Origin: G963665495 sp963665495
GTDB lineage: Bacteria; Desulfobacterota; Desulfovibrionia; Desulfovibrionales; Desulfovibrionaceae
Direction of reading: 5' to 3'
Length of the DNA: 64,000 bases
Assembly: GCA_963665495.1 (NCBI GenBank)
Contig: OY762289.1
Location: 744,001 to 808,000, forward strand
Shown in pieces: positions 8,781 to 16,826 of this stretch. Position numbers and translations under genes: made by a program. The number at the start of each line of letters is the position of its first letter. The stretch's first letter is position 1. Below the pieces are notes generated by a model, which was given only the letters and a program-made list of their open reading frames with translations, ran no database searches and was not told the origin of the DNA.

Positions 8781-8805
8781 AAGAACCTATTTTCAAAAGG
8801 TTCTT
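8781..8805 (-). terminator. hairpin downstream of moxR, weak terminator candidate
   Basis: AAGAACCT (8781-8788) and AGGTTCTT (8798-8805) form an eight-pair stem about 30 bases after the moxR stop on the minus strand. No clear T-run follows. It could attenuate rather than stop transcription into the DUF58 gene. Confidence 0.3.
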
Positions 8806-8835
8806 GATCCGCCGGAGGCATTTGTCTTTTTACAA

Positions 8836-9816
8836 TCAGGGTACTTCAATCGTATCGAAAAGGGTTCTGATCACATCGTCGCTGGTGATGTCTTCTGCTT
8901 CGGCCTCGTAGCTGAGGATGATACGGTGGCGGAGCACGTCCGGGGCTACGGACTTGATATCCTGGGGCGTGACAAAGGCGCGGCCCTGCAGGAAAGCGAA
9001 GGCCCGTGCGGCGCTGCTGAGAAAAATTGTGGCGCGGGGCGATGCGCCGTACTCGATCTGCGAGGCAATGGCGTCGAGACCGTATTTTTCAGGCTCGCGG
9101 GTGGCGAAGACGATATCCAGAATATAGTTGAGCAGTTTTTCATCGAGCATGATCTGGGAGATCAGTTCGGCTATTTCATCGATCTGGGCCGTAGTCAGTA
9201 CGGAATTCAGTTCGATTTCCTTTTCCGAACCGTAGCGTTTGGCTATTTCGCGTTCCTCGTCCCGGCTCGGATAATCCACCTGCAGCTTGAGCATGAAGCG
9301 GTCCACCTGGGCTTCCGGAAGCGGATAGGTGCCTTCCTGTTCGATGGGGTTCTGCGTGGCCAGCACCAGAAAGGGAGCGGGCAGGGCAAAGGTCTCGCCG
9401 CCGATGGTCACCTGGCGTTCCTGCATGGCTTCCAGCAGGGCGGACTGCACCTTGGAAGGCGCCCGGTTGATTTCGTCCGCCAGAATAATATTATGAAAAA
9501 GCGGCCCCTTCTTGATGGAGAATTCGCCGCTTTGGGGCTGATAGACTTCGGTTCCCAGGATATCCGCCGGCAACAGATCCGGGGTAAACTGAATACGTTT
9601 GAAGGATGCGTCGATGGTCTGGGCCAGGGCTTTGACCGTCAGGGTTTTGGCCAGTCCGGGCACGCCTTCGAGCAGAATGTGTCCTTTGGTGAACAGGCCG
9701 ATGAGCAGCCGGTCCACCAGAGCCTGCTGTCCGACCAGCGCCTTGGCCATTTCATTGCGCAGGCTGTTGCAAAGCAGCCCTTTTTCCTGGATACGGCTGT
9801 TGAGTTCTTCGAGCAT
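8836..9816 (-). CDS. moxR: MoxR family AAA+ ATPase
   Basis: This 326-residue AAA+ protein has Walker A (LLEGVPGLAKTLTV), Walker B (ILADEINRAP), sensor 1 (VLATQNPIEQEGTYPLPEAQ) and the C-terminal lid (GASPRATIFLSSAARAFAF). MoxR ATPases act as cytoplasmic chaperones that fold or load metal into VWA-domain partners. It heads the bat cluster and is divergent from ftsH. AGGAAG upstream of the ATG at 9816 serves as a ribosome-binding site. Confidence 0.93.
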   Translation of the reverse strand: MLEELNSRIQEKGLLCNSLRNEMAKALVGQQALVDRLLIGLFTKGHILLEGVPGLAKTLTVKALAQTIDASFKRIQFTPDLLPADILGTEVYQPQSGEFSIKKGPLFHNIILADEINRAPSKVQSALLEAMQERQVTIGGETFALPAPFLVLATQNPIEQEGTYPLPEAQVDRFMLKLQVDYPSRDEEREIAKRYGSEKEIELNSVLTTAQIDEIAELISQIMLDEKLLNYILDIVFATREPEKYGLDAIASQIEYGASPRATIFLSSAARAFAFLQGRAFVTPQDIKSVAPDVLRHRIILSYEAEAEDITSDDVIRTLFDTIEVP

Positions 9817-10008
9817 GAGCTTCCTCCTGTGGGGATGGTTCAGTACAAACGTTATTTACCGGTAAGGTTGTAAAGAAAAATAGGAGCGTCTCCTTTCCGA
9901 AAACTTTCATGGGTATTACACAATTGAAATGAAAGAAGGAAACCGGGAATTTTCTATAGCGTCGCACCGGCGCGGACGCAAGCCCGGCGGAAAAAACATG
10001 CTACGGTG

Positions 10009-10036
10009 TTGCCTGTTGTTGCAGGGGTCTTATAAC
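10009..10036 (+). promoter_or_regulatory. candidate sigma-70 promoter for ftsH
   Basis: TTGCCT (10009-10014) and TATAAC (10031-10036) are spaced by 16 bases, about 100 bases before the ftsH start. The 322-base divergent gap (9817-10138) holds no gene, so promoters for moxR and ftsH must lie here. A heat-shock promoter might be expected for ftsH, but I saw no convincing match. Confidence 0.3.
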
Positions 10037-10138
10037 AACAGGAAGCATTTACAATCCATACCCCACGGACTAAGGAATAGTACTGACTTGCGAAGAAAGC
10101 TGTCGCAGGGAACCTCACGTAAGATCTGGAGAATCTGA

Positions 10139-12004
10139 ATGGATAAAAAAACTCGGTTTAATATCTGGTACGTCGTTCTGGCCATCTGGGGCGTCTTGTT
10201 GCTGCAGAACCTCATTGTGGCTCAATACCGGCCCAAAGTTATCCCGTATAGTGAATTTTTACAGGCTTTGAGCGATAACCGGGTGCTGGAAGTGGCCGTG
10301 ACCAACGACGCCATTTCAGGAAAAATGCACGAAAAGAAAGAGGTGCATAAGGAAGGCAATCAAACTTCCGACGCGGATGTCATCAATTTTACCACCGTAC
10401 GCGTGGGGCACGATCTTTCGGAAAACTTGGCCCGACATCAGGTCGTTTTTCGCGGTGAAGTGGAGAACACTTTTTTCCAGGATATTTTGTCCTGGGTGGT
10501 GCCCATGTTCCTGTTTTTCGCCATCTGGGTCTGGTTGATGAAACGAATGAATCCCAATGCGGACATGCTTAAAATCGGCAAAAACAAAGCCAAAATCATA
10601 GCTGAAAAAGATCTGGATACGCGTTTTACCGATGTGGCCGGTTGCGACGAGGCCAAGGATGAATTGCAGGAGATCATCGATTTTCTCAAACATCCGTCCT
10701 ATTTCGAGGATCTCGGCGGGCGCATGCCCAAGGGCATTCTGCTGGTGGGCCCTCCTGGAACGGGTAAGACCCTGCTGGCCAGGGCCGTTGCCGGTGAATC
10801 CGGGGTGCCTTTTTTCAGTATGAGCGGTTCGGACTTTGTGGAAATGTTCGTGGGCATGGGCGCGGCCCGCGTACGCGATCTGTTCGCCCAGGCGCGTGAA
10901 AAAGCGCCCTGCATTATTTTTATCGACGAGCTGGACGCCATCGGCAAGGCGCGCGGACAGACTGCCGTGGGCGGTCATGACGAACGCGAACAGACCCTGA
11001 ACCAGTTGCTGGTGGAAATGGACGGCTTTGACCCGCGCGTGGGCGTGGTGATCATGGCCGCCACCAACCGTCCGGAAATTCTGGACCCGGCTTTGCTGCG
11101 CGCCGGACGTTTCGACCGCCATGTGCTGGTGGACAAACCGGATTTTCTCGGACGCGAGCAGATTCTCAACGTGCACGCGCGCAATATCAAGTTGGGAGCG
11201 GACGTGGATCTCAGCCTGATAGCCAGAAAAACGCCCGGATTTTCCGGCGCGGATCTGGCCAACGTGCTCAATGAATCGGCCTTGCTCGCCGCGCGCAAAA
11301 AGAAAAAAGAAGTCAACATGAGCGAGCTGGACGAGGCCGTGGACCGGATCATCGGCGGGCTGGAAAAGAAAAACCGCGTCATCAACGCGCGCGAAAAGAA
11401 AATCGTGGCCTGGCACGAAACCGGGCATGCGCTGGTCGCGGCCCTGACCCCCGGATCCGACCCGGTGGAAAAAATCTCCATCATCCCGCGCGGTCTGGCT
11501 GCCCTGGGTTATACGCAGCAGCGTCCCACGGAGGACCGCTATCTGATGAGCCGCAGCGAGCTGATTGGCAAGATCGACGTGCTGCTGGGCGGACGCGTGG
11601 CTGAGAAACTCACTTTCGGCGATGTGACCACCGGCGCCCACAATGATCTGCAGCGCGCCACGGACACGGCCCGGGCCATGATCGCCGAATACGGCATGGG
11701 TGAAACCCTCGGACTGGCGACCTTTCCCAAGCAGAATCGGCCCGTGTTCCTGGGCAATGACAATTATCCGGGCAGTTCGCGTGAATACAGCGAGGAAACC
11801 GCGGCCAAACTGGACCACGAATTAAAACAGTTGCTGGACGAGCGCGAGGCTCACGTGGAGTCCCTGCTGCAGACGAACAAGCAGGCTCTGGACAATGTGG
11901 CCGCCCACTTGCTGGAAAACGAGGTCCTTGCTTCCAAGGAATTCCTGGAACTACTCAAGGCAAACGGCGTGAAAGTAGTCAATGGCGACGAGGAAGCCGC
12001 GTAA
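10139..12004 (+). CDS. ftsH: ATP-dependent zinc metalloprotease FtsH
   Basis: This 621-residue inner-membrane protease has two transmembrane helices (VVLAIWGVLLLQNLIV; ILSWVVPMFLFFAIWVWL) flanking a short periplasmic domain. Its AAA domain shows Walker A (GPPGTGKTLLARAVAG), Walker B (CIIFIDELDAIG), the pore motif FVEMFVGMGAARVRDLF and SRH arginines (RAGRFDRHV). The zinc site is HETGH with the third ligand region further on. FtsH degrades misassembled membrane proteins and short-lived regulators. GGAG precedes the ATG. It heads a plus-strand cluster with two more peptidase genes. Confidence 0.95.
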   Translation: MDKKTRFNIWYVVLAIWGVLLLQNLIVAQYRPKVIPYSEFLQALSDNRVLEVAVTNDAISGKMHEKKEVHKEGNQTSDADVINFTTVRVGHDLSENLARHQVVFRGEVENTFFQDILSWVVPMFLFFAIWVWLMKRMNPNADMLKIGKNKAKIIAEKDLDTRFTDVAGCDEAKDELQEIIDFLKHPSYFEDLGGRMPKGILLVGPPGTGKTLLARAVAGESGVPFFSMSGSDFVEMFVGMGAARVRDLFAQAREKAPCIIFIDELDAIGKARGQTAVGGHDEREQTLNQLLVEMDGFDPRVGVVIMAATNRPEILDPALLRAGRFDRHVLVDKPDFLGREQILNVHARNIKLGADVDLSLIARKTPGFSGADLANVLNESALLAARKKKKEVNMSELDEAVDRIIGGLEKKNRVINAREKKIVAWHETGHALVAALTPGSDPVEKISIIPRGLAALGYTQQRPTEDRYLMSRSELIGKIDVLLGGRVAEKLTFGDVTTGAHNDLQRATDTARAMIAEYGMGETLGLATFPKQNRPVFLGNDNYPGSSREYSEETAAKLDHELKQLLDEREAHVESLLQTNKQALDNVAAHLLENEVLASKEFLELLKANGVKVVNGDEEAA

Positions 12005-12016
12005 CGGAGGATGTCT

Positions 12017-13609
12017 ATGCGTTTTTCTGCAAGAGTTCTGACTTGTCTGCTCCTGGCGGCATGCGTATTCGCGGGGAATGCGGCATTGGCGCTGGCCAAT
12101 GACAAAGCGCCCGCGCCCGGAAATACAGTTGATGAAAAAGCAGCGGACACAAACGTGGTGGAAACATCGCACGAACTCCGTATCGGCGGGGAAACGCTGC
12201 ACTACAAAGCCCGGGCGGGCGAGTTGCTGGTGGAACATGCTTCGGATAAGGCCAACGGCCGCTTCTTTTTTGTGGCCTACGAGCTGGAGGGGACCGACGG
12301 CAATCTGGACCGTTCCAACCGGCCCATCACCTTTGCCTTTAACGGCGGCCCAGGGGCGTCGGCAGTCTGGCTGCATCTGGGATGCATGGGGCCCGAACGG
12401 CTGGCCATGGGCCCCGACGGCAACACCTTGCCGCCTCCGGCCCGACTTGTTCCCAATGAACAGTCCTGGCTGCCGTTTACGGATATGGTGTTCATAGACC
12501 CCGTCGGGACGGGTTACAGCCGGGCCGAAGCCCCCAAGGGGCAGGACAAGGACAAGGCGCCGGACAGCAAGGCGTTCTGGGGCGTCCGGCAGGACGTCGG
12601 CAGCGTAGCCGAATTTATCCGCCTGTACCTGACGCGCTACCAGCGCTGGGCTTCGCCCAAGTTTCTGGCGGGAGAAAGCTACGGCACCACCCGTGCCGCG
12701 GCCCTGAGCCGCTATCTTATGGATACGCAGGGCATTGCGCTCAACGGCGTGACCCTGCTCTCGCCCGTGCTCGCTTTCGACACCATCTGGGGAGACGGCA
12801 TGCTGCCGTCCGTGCTGGTGTTGCCGTCCTATGCGGCCTCTGCCAAAACCCATGGTCTCGGCGCGTATGCCTCCCTGCCCCTCGAAGAGCTTGTCGCCAA
12901 GGCCAGAGCATACGCCTCGGGGCCGTATCTGACGGCGCTGTTCAAAGGCAGCTCGCTTTCAAAAGAGGAACGCGAGGCTCGTGACAAGGAGGTTGCCGCA
13001 TTCACCGGTCTGCCTCTTGCGGATGTCGAACAGCAGGAGGGTGCCATTCCGGTGGTCTATTTTCTCAAGAACCTGCTGCGCAAAGATGGATTGATGCTCA
13101 GTCGTTACGACGGCACCATCACAGGGATAGACAGCAATCCGGGAAATCCCTTTCATATGGCTTATGATCCGAATCTTGACCTGATGGGCGCAGCCCTGTC
13201 GGAAGCCGCCAACGCCTATTATCGGGGAGCGCTCGGCTATGAGAACAACGCGCCTTACGAAGTGATCAGCAACGAAGTCAACAGGATGTGGGACTGGTCC
13301 AGCGGCTTGCACGGCGGCCAGGGGTTCATAAATACCGCGGACGACCTGGCAGTGGCCCTGACGGCCAATCCTGCGCTGCATGTGTTCATCGGCGGCGGGT
13401 ACTACGACATGACAACCCCCAGCTTTGCCACCGAGTATACGCTCGACCAGATGGGGCTGGCTCCTGCGGTACGCAAGCGGGTGGACTTGCGCAACTACCT
13501 CGGCGGTCATATGTTTTATGCACACGAAGATGCGTTGAAACAATTCACCGCCGACATCCGGACGTTTTATTCCCAAACACTGCAGACAAAGACTCCGAAC
13601 GGCGGATAA
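12017..13609 (+). CDS. secreted S10-family serine carboxypeptidase-like protein
   Basis: The ATG at 12017 is six bases after GGAGG; the ATG at 12011 touches that motif and is unlikely. The 530-residue product has a signal peptide (VLTCLLLAACVFAGNAALA) and the S10 landmarks: FNGGPGASAVWLHLG (oxyanion region), GESYGTTRAAAL (nucleophile serine), GGGYYDMTTP (aspartate) and GGHMFYAHED (histidine). S10 enzymes are acid carboxypeptidases, common in eukaryotes and scattered in bacteria. The export signal puts it in the periplasm. It starts 12 bases after ftsH, so the two are probably co-transcribed. Confidence 0.85.
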   Translation: MRFSARVLTCLLLAACVFAGNAALALANDKAPAPGNTVDEKAADTNVVETSHELRIGGETLHYKARAGELLVEHASDKANGRFFFVAYELEGTDGNLDRSNRPITFAFNGGPGASAVWLHLGCMGPERLAMGPDGNTLPPPARLVPNEQSWLPFTDMVFIDPVGTGYSRAEAPKGQDKDKAPDSKAFWGVRQDVGSVAEFIRLYLTRYQRWASPKFLAGESYGTTRAAALSRYLMDTQGIALNGVTLLSPVLAFDTIWGDGMLPSVLVLPSYAASAKTHGLGAYASLPLEELVAKARAYASGPYLTALFKGSSLSKEEREARDKEVAAFTGLPLADVEQQEGAIPVVYFLKNLLRKDGLMLSRYDGTITGIDSNPGNPFHMAYDPNLDLMGAALSEAANAYYRGALGYENNAPYEVISNEVNRMWDWSSGLHGGQGFINTADDLAVALTANPALHVFIGGGYYDMTTPSFATEYTLDQMGLAPAVRKRVDLRNYLGGHMFYAHEDALKQFTADIRTFYSQTLQTKTPNGG

Positions 13610-13630
13610 TCGCTACAAGGAGGCAGAGCT

Positions 13631-14593
13631 ATGAACAACACGGCTTTGCGTGGACATAAACTGCAGAATTTTTTGCAGACGCTGTTGTTGCTGACGGGCA
13701 TGGTCGTCATTCTCAGCACACTGGGCTGGATGTTTTTCGGATTGGACGGCATCATCTGGGCTTTTTCTCTGGGCCTGATCGGTTTGCTGTTTTCTCCGCG
13801 GATCACACCAAAAGCCATGCTGAAAGCCTATGGTGCGCGTCCGCTGGAACCGCAGGAAGCACCGGCGCTATACCAGGCTGTGGGCGAGCTTGCCCGCCGG
13901 GCGGATCTGCCGCGTACGCCCAAGTTGTATTACGTACGCAGCAGCATCATGAACGCTTTTGCCGTGGGCAATTCCGACCAGGCGGCCATTGCCGTGACGG
14001 ACGGTTTGCTGCGGACGCTTTCTCTGCGAGAGCTGACGGCGGTGCTGGCCCACGAAATCAGCCACGTCCGCAATAACGATATGTGGGTCATGGGGCTGGC
14101 CGATGTGATCAGCCGGATTACCTCGCTGTTTTCATTGTTGGGTCAGGTGCTGTTGTTGCTGTATTTGCCGCTGCTATTCGCCGGGTATCATCTGGCCTGG
14201 GGGCCGGTGCTGCTGCTGGTGGGCGCGCCTTCCATCAGCGCTCTGCTGCAACTGGCGCTTTCGCGTTCGCGCGAGTACGACGCCGATATGGACGGGGCAC
14301 TGCTTTCCGGAGATCCACGGGCCCTGGCTTCTGCTTTGAATAAAATGGAACGGTATCAGGGGAATCTGTTTGAACGGATATTTCTGCCCGGCCGCCGCGA
14401 TCCCCACCCCTCTTTGCTACGGACTCACCCGCCCACGGAAGAACGGATACGCCGGTTGCTGGAAATAGCGGATACGCAGGATAAAGAGCAGCCGGTTATT
14501 CCCGCAGGGCACGTTACACAGTCCGGACACCTGCACGGCTTTCCCATTGAGATCACCCGCCAGCCTCGCTGGCGTATGGGATTCTGGTACTGA
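13631..14593 (+). CDS. M48 family membrane metalloprotease (HtpX-like)
   Basis: This 320-residue integral-membrane peptidase has two N-terminal helices, the zinc motif HEISH in LTAVLAHEISHVRNND, two further helices (LLGQVLLLLYLPLLFAG; VLLLVGAPSISALLQL), and the third zinc ligand region SREYDADMDGALLSG. This is the HtpX layout, an enzyme that clips damaged membrane proteins alongside FtsH. AAGGAGG lies upstream of the ATG at 13631. Together with ftsH and the S10 enzyme it forms a compact proteolysis operon. Confidence 0.88.
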   Translation: MNNTALRGHKLQNFLQTLLLLTGMVVILSTLGWMFFGLDGIIWAFSLGLIGLLFSPRITPKAMLKAYGARPLEPQEAPALYQAVGELARRADLPRTPKLYYVRSSIMNAFAVGNSDQAAIAVTDGLLRTLSLRELTAVLAHEISHVRNNDMWVMGLADVISRITSLFSLLGQVLLLLYLPLLFAGYHLAWGPVLLLVGAPSISALLQLALSRSREYDADMDGALLSGDPRALASALNKMERYQGNLFERIFLPGRRDPHPSLLRTHPPTEERIRRLLEIADTQDKEQPVIPAGHVTQSGHLHGFPIEITRQPRWRMGFWY

Positions 14594-14837
14594 TGCGGGG
14601 GGCATTGTTATTCTTTCCCCTATGTTAAGTTTTACTTTGCTCATGGAATAAAAACATTACTCAGATCCTTGCAATTCGTTGATGAGCATTTTAGGTAGTT
14701 CCTTGGGGACGGGTGTCCTGAGTTGCACCCTGGGATGTGCGGAGGGAAAACGCCTCGGGGAAACTGGCGGGGCTCAAACTATACTGCAAACCTGTTTTTT
14801 ATTACGGCGTAATGATTTTTTCCTGAGGGGAGTCGGA

Positions 14838-15926
14838 ATGCATAAAACGCAGAAGGTCCTTATTGTCGACGATACGCCGGAAAATATACAGATATTGATG
14901 CAGACCCTGCGCGACGAATACGCCATCATCGCCGCCACCAACGGAGAGAAAGCCCTGCAACTCGCCGCGAAAAGTCCGCAACCCGATATCATTCTGCTGG
15001 ACGTGATGATGCCCGGAATCGATGGATATGAAGTCTGCCGTCGTCTGAAGGCGGATCCCATAACCAGCGGCATCCCGGTGATTTTTGTCACTGCATTGAG
15101 CGACGAACAGGACGAGGCGCGCGGCCTGGAGCTTGGGGCCGTGGATTATATCGCCAAGCCTTTTCGCCCCATCCTGGTGAAGGCGCGGGTAGACAATCAT
15201 CTCGAATTGAAGCGCCATCGCGACCATCTCGAGGACATGGTGCACGAACGGACCCGTGAGCTGGCTCTGGTCAAGGAAGTAACGGTGGAAAGCCTGGCCA
15301 ACCTGGCAGAAACCCGTGATCCGGAGACCGGCGGGCATATCAAACGTACGCAGAACTATGTCCGGGTGCTGGCCGAACACATGGCTTTGTATCCCGTCTA
15401 TGCCGATGTTCTGGACACTGAGACCATCGATCTTCTTTATCTTTCGGCCGCCCTGCACGACATCGGCAAAGTGGGTGTGCCTGACAGCATCCTGCTTAAA
15501 CCGGGGAAGCTGACGCCGGAAGAGTTCGAAGAGATGAAAAAGCATACCATCTACGGACGCGACGCCCTGAAAGTGGCTGAAGACAAACTGGGGGGGAATT
15601 CCTTTCTGCATTATGCCCGAGAAATCGCCTATGGCCACCACGAACACTGGGACGGCACGGGCTATCCCCTGCATCTTTCGGGTACGGACATACCGCTTTC
15701 CGCCAGGCTGATGGCTCTGGCCGACGTCTATGACGCGCTGATCAGCCGCCGTGTCTATAAACCGCCATTTCCGCACAGCAAATCCGTGGCCATTATCAAA
15801 GAAGGGCGGGGGACTCATTTCGATCCCGACGTCTGCGACGCTTTCATGGAACTGAATGAAGTATTCCGTCGAATCGCCCTGGAATACGCGGATTTTGAAG
15901 AAGAGTGCAATGCTTTGAATTCATGA
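14838..15926 (+). CDS. response regulator with HD-GYP output domain
   Basis: The ATG at 14838 follows GAGGGGAG. The 362-residue protein has a receiver domain (VLIVDDTPEN, phospho-acceptor D55 in LLDVMMPG, lysine in AKPF), a short coiled linker, and an HD-GYP domain with LHDIGKVGVPD, HTIYGRDAL and HHEHWDGTGYP. HD-GYP domains of this form hydrolyse cyclic-di-GMP. All catalytic residues appear intact. The partner kinase is not adjacent. The 244-base gap upstream holds no gene, and I did not recognise a cyclic-di-GMP riboswitch in it. Confidence 0.9.
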   Translation: MHKTQKVLIVDDTPENIQILMQTLRDEYAIIAATNGEKALQLAAKSPQPDIILLDVMMPGIDGYEVCRRLKADPITSGIPVIFVTALSDEQDEARGLELGAVDYIAKPFRPILVKARVDNHLELKRHRDHLEDMVHERTRELALVKEVTVESLANLAETRDPETGGHIKRTQNYVRVLAEHMALYPVYADVLDTETIDLLYLSAALHDIGKVGVPDSILLKPGKLTPEEFEEMKKHTIYGRDALKVAEDKLGGNSFLHYAREIAYGHHEHWDGTGYPLHLSGTDIPLSARLMALADVYDALISRRVYKPPFPHSKSVAIIKEGRGTHFDPDVCDAFMELNEVFRRIALEYADFEEECNALNS

Positions 15927-16053
15927 CTGTTTTGTTGTGAATGCCTTTAATCAGATATTGCCGCTTGTTTTTGCCCGCCATTCTGGTATTGTATACAAAA
16001 CAATATAGTTGTAACCGGATATGATGCCGCTCACCTGAAACATCCCGCATGAC

Positions 16054-16070
16054 TTGCGGGTGTGGTTCAA
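16054..16070 (+). promoter_or_regulatory. leader hairpin just before the receiver-STAS gene
   Basis: CCCGCA (16054-16059) and TGCGGG (16065-16070) form a perfect six-pair stem with a five-base loop, ending five bases before the ATG at 16076. It overlaps the only G-rich stretch that could serve as a ribosome-binding site. It could limit translation; that is inference. Confidence 0.3.
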
Positions 16071-16075
16071 TTAAT

Positions 16076-16813
16076 ATGCGTACCATCCTGCTTATTGATG
16101 ATGAACGGGCCGCCCTGGACATGCTCGGCCTTTTTCTCGAAGCCTACGGCTATGTCGTTCTTACCGCCGAAAACGGAGAAACCGGGCTTGCGCTTTTTCA
16201 GACGGAACGTCCGGAAATCGTGATGACTGACATTGCCATGCCCGGAATGGACGGGCTTGACGTGCTGCGTCGCATCAAGAGCATTGCGTCGGATACAGAA
16301 GTCATCGTGTTTACCGGCCATGGAGATCTCGACCTGGCCGTCAAGGCGCTGAACCTCAATGCCACTGATTTCATCCACAAACCTATTCAGAAAAAATTCC
16401 TGGAAGCTGCCCTGAAGCGGGCGGAAGAGCGTTTGTCCTCCTGGCATCAGGGGCGTTGCGACGTGCAGTATCAAACTGAAGGCGACGTTATGGTGCTCGA
16501 ACTGCACGGCAACATCACGTCCCTTTCGGAAGGTCCGTTGTCCGAGGCCGTGCAGCACATCAACAATAAGCAAAGCAGGAATGTGCTGCTATGTCTGGAT
16601 GAAAACGCGGCGATAAACGGCGCCGGTCTTGCCCTGCTTTCCCAGTTGTTGCAGGAGAGTGCGGAAAATGGGCGGAAAATGTTACTGACGGGTGTGACGC
16701 ATAACTTCACACGTGTTTTCGAAATGATCGGGATTACGCGTTTTGCCAAAATCGTTGCGGACAAAAAAACAGCGCTTAACCAATTTGCAGCAGCGTCTGC
16801 CGTGAAAGGATAA
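16076..16813 (+). CDS. response regulator with C-terminal STAS domain
   Basis: The 245-residue protein starts at MRTILLIDDE, the natural beginning of a receiver domain; an ATG at 16049 is possible but adds an unlikely extension. The receiver has D52 in MTDIAMPG and a lysine in FIHKPI. After a helix, residues about 130-240 resemble an anti-sigma-antagonist STAS domain (VMVLELHGNITSL; INGAGLALLSQLLQE; LTGVTHNFTRVFEMIG). STAS domains act in partner-switching pathways that control sigma factors or signalling enzymes. Its 3' end faces the peptide-export cluster 13 bases away. Confidence 0.8.
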   Translation: MRTILLIDDERAALDMLGLFLEAYGYVVLTAENGETGLALFQTERPEIVMTDIAMPGMDGLDVLRRIKSIASDTEVIVFTGHGDLDLAVKALNLNATDFIHKPIQKKFLEAALKRAEERLSSWHQGRCDVQYQTEGDVMVLELHGNITSLSEGPLSEAVQHINNKQSRNVLLCLDENAAINGAGLALLSQLLQESAENGRKMLLTGVTHNFTRVFEMIGITRFAKIVADKKTALNQFAAASAVKG

Positions 16814-16826
16814 CTGTCCCTACAGA

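Noticed and set aside
14594..14837. Possible cyclic-di-GMP riboswitch upstream of the HD-GYP regulator
   Set aside because: The conserved class I core words were not found and no clear expression platform is visible.
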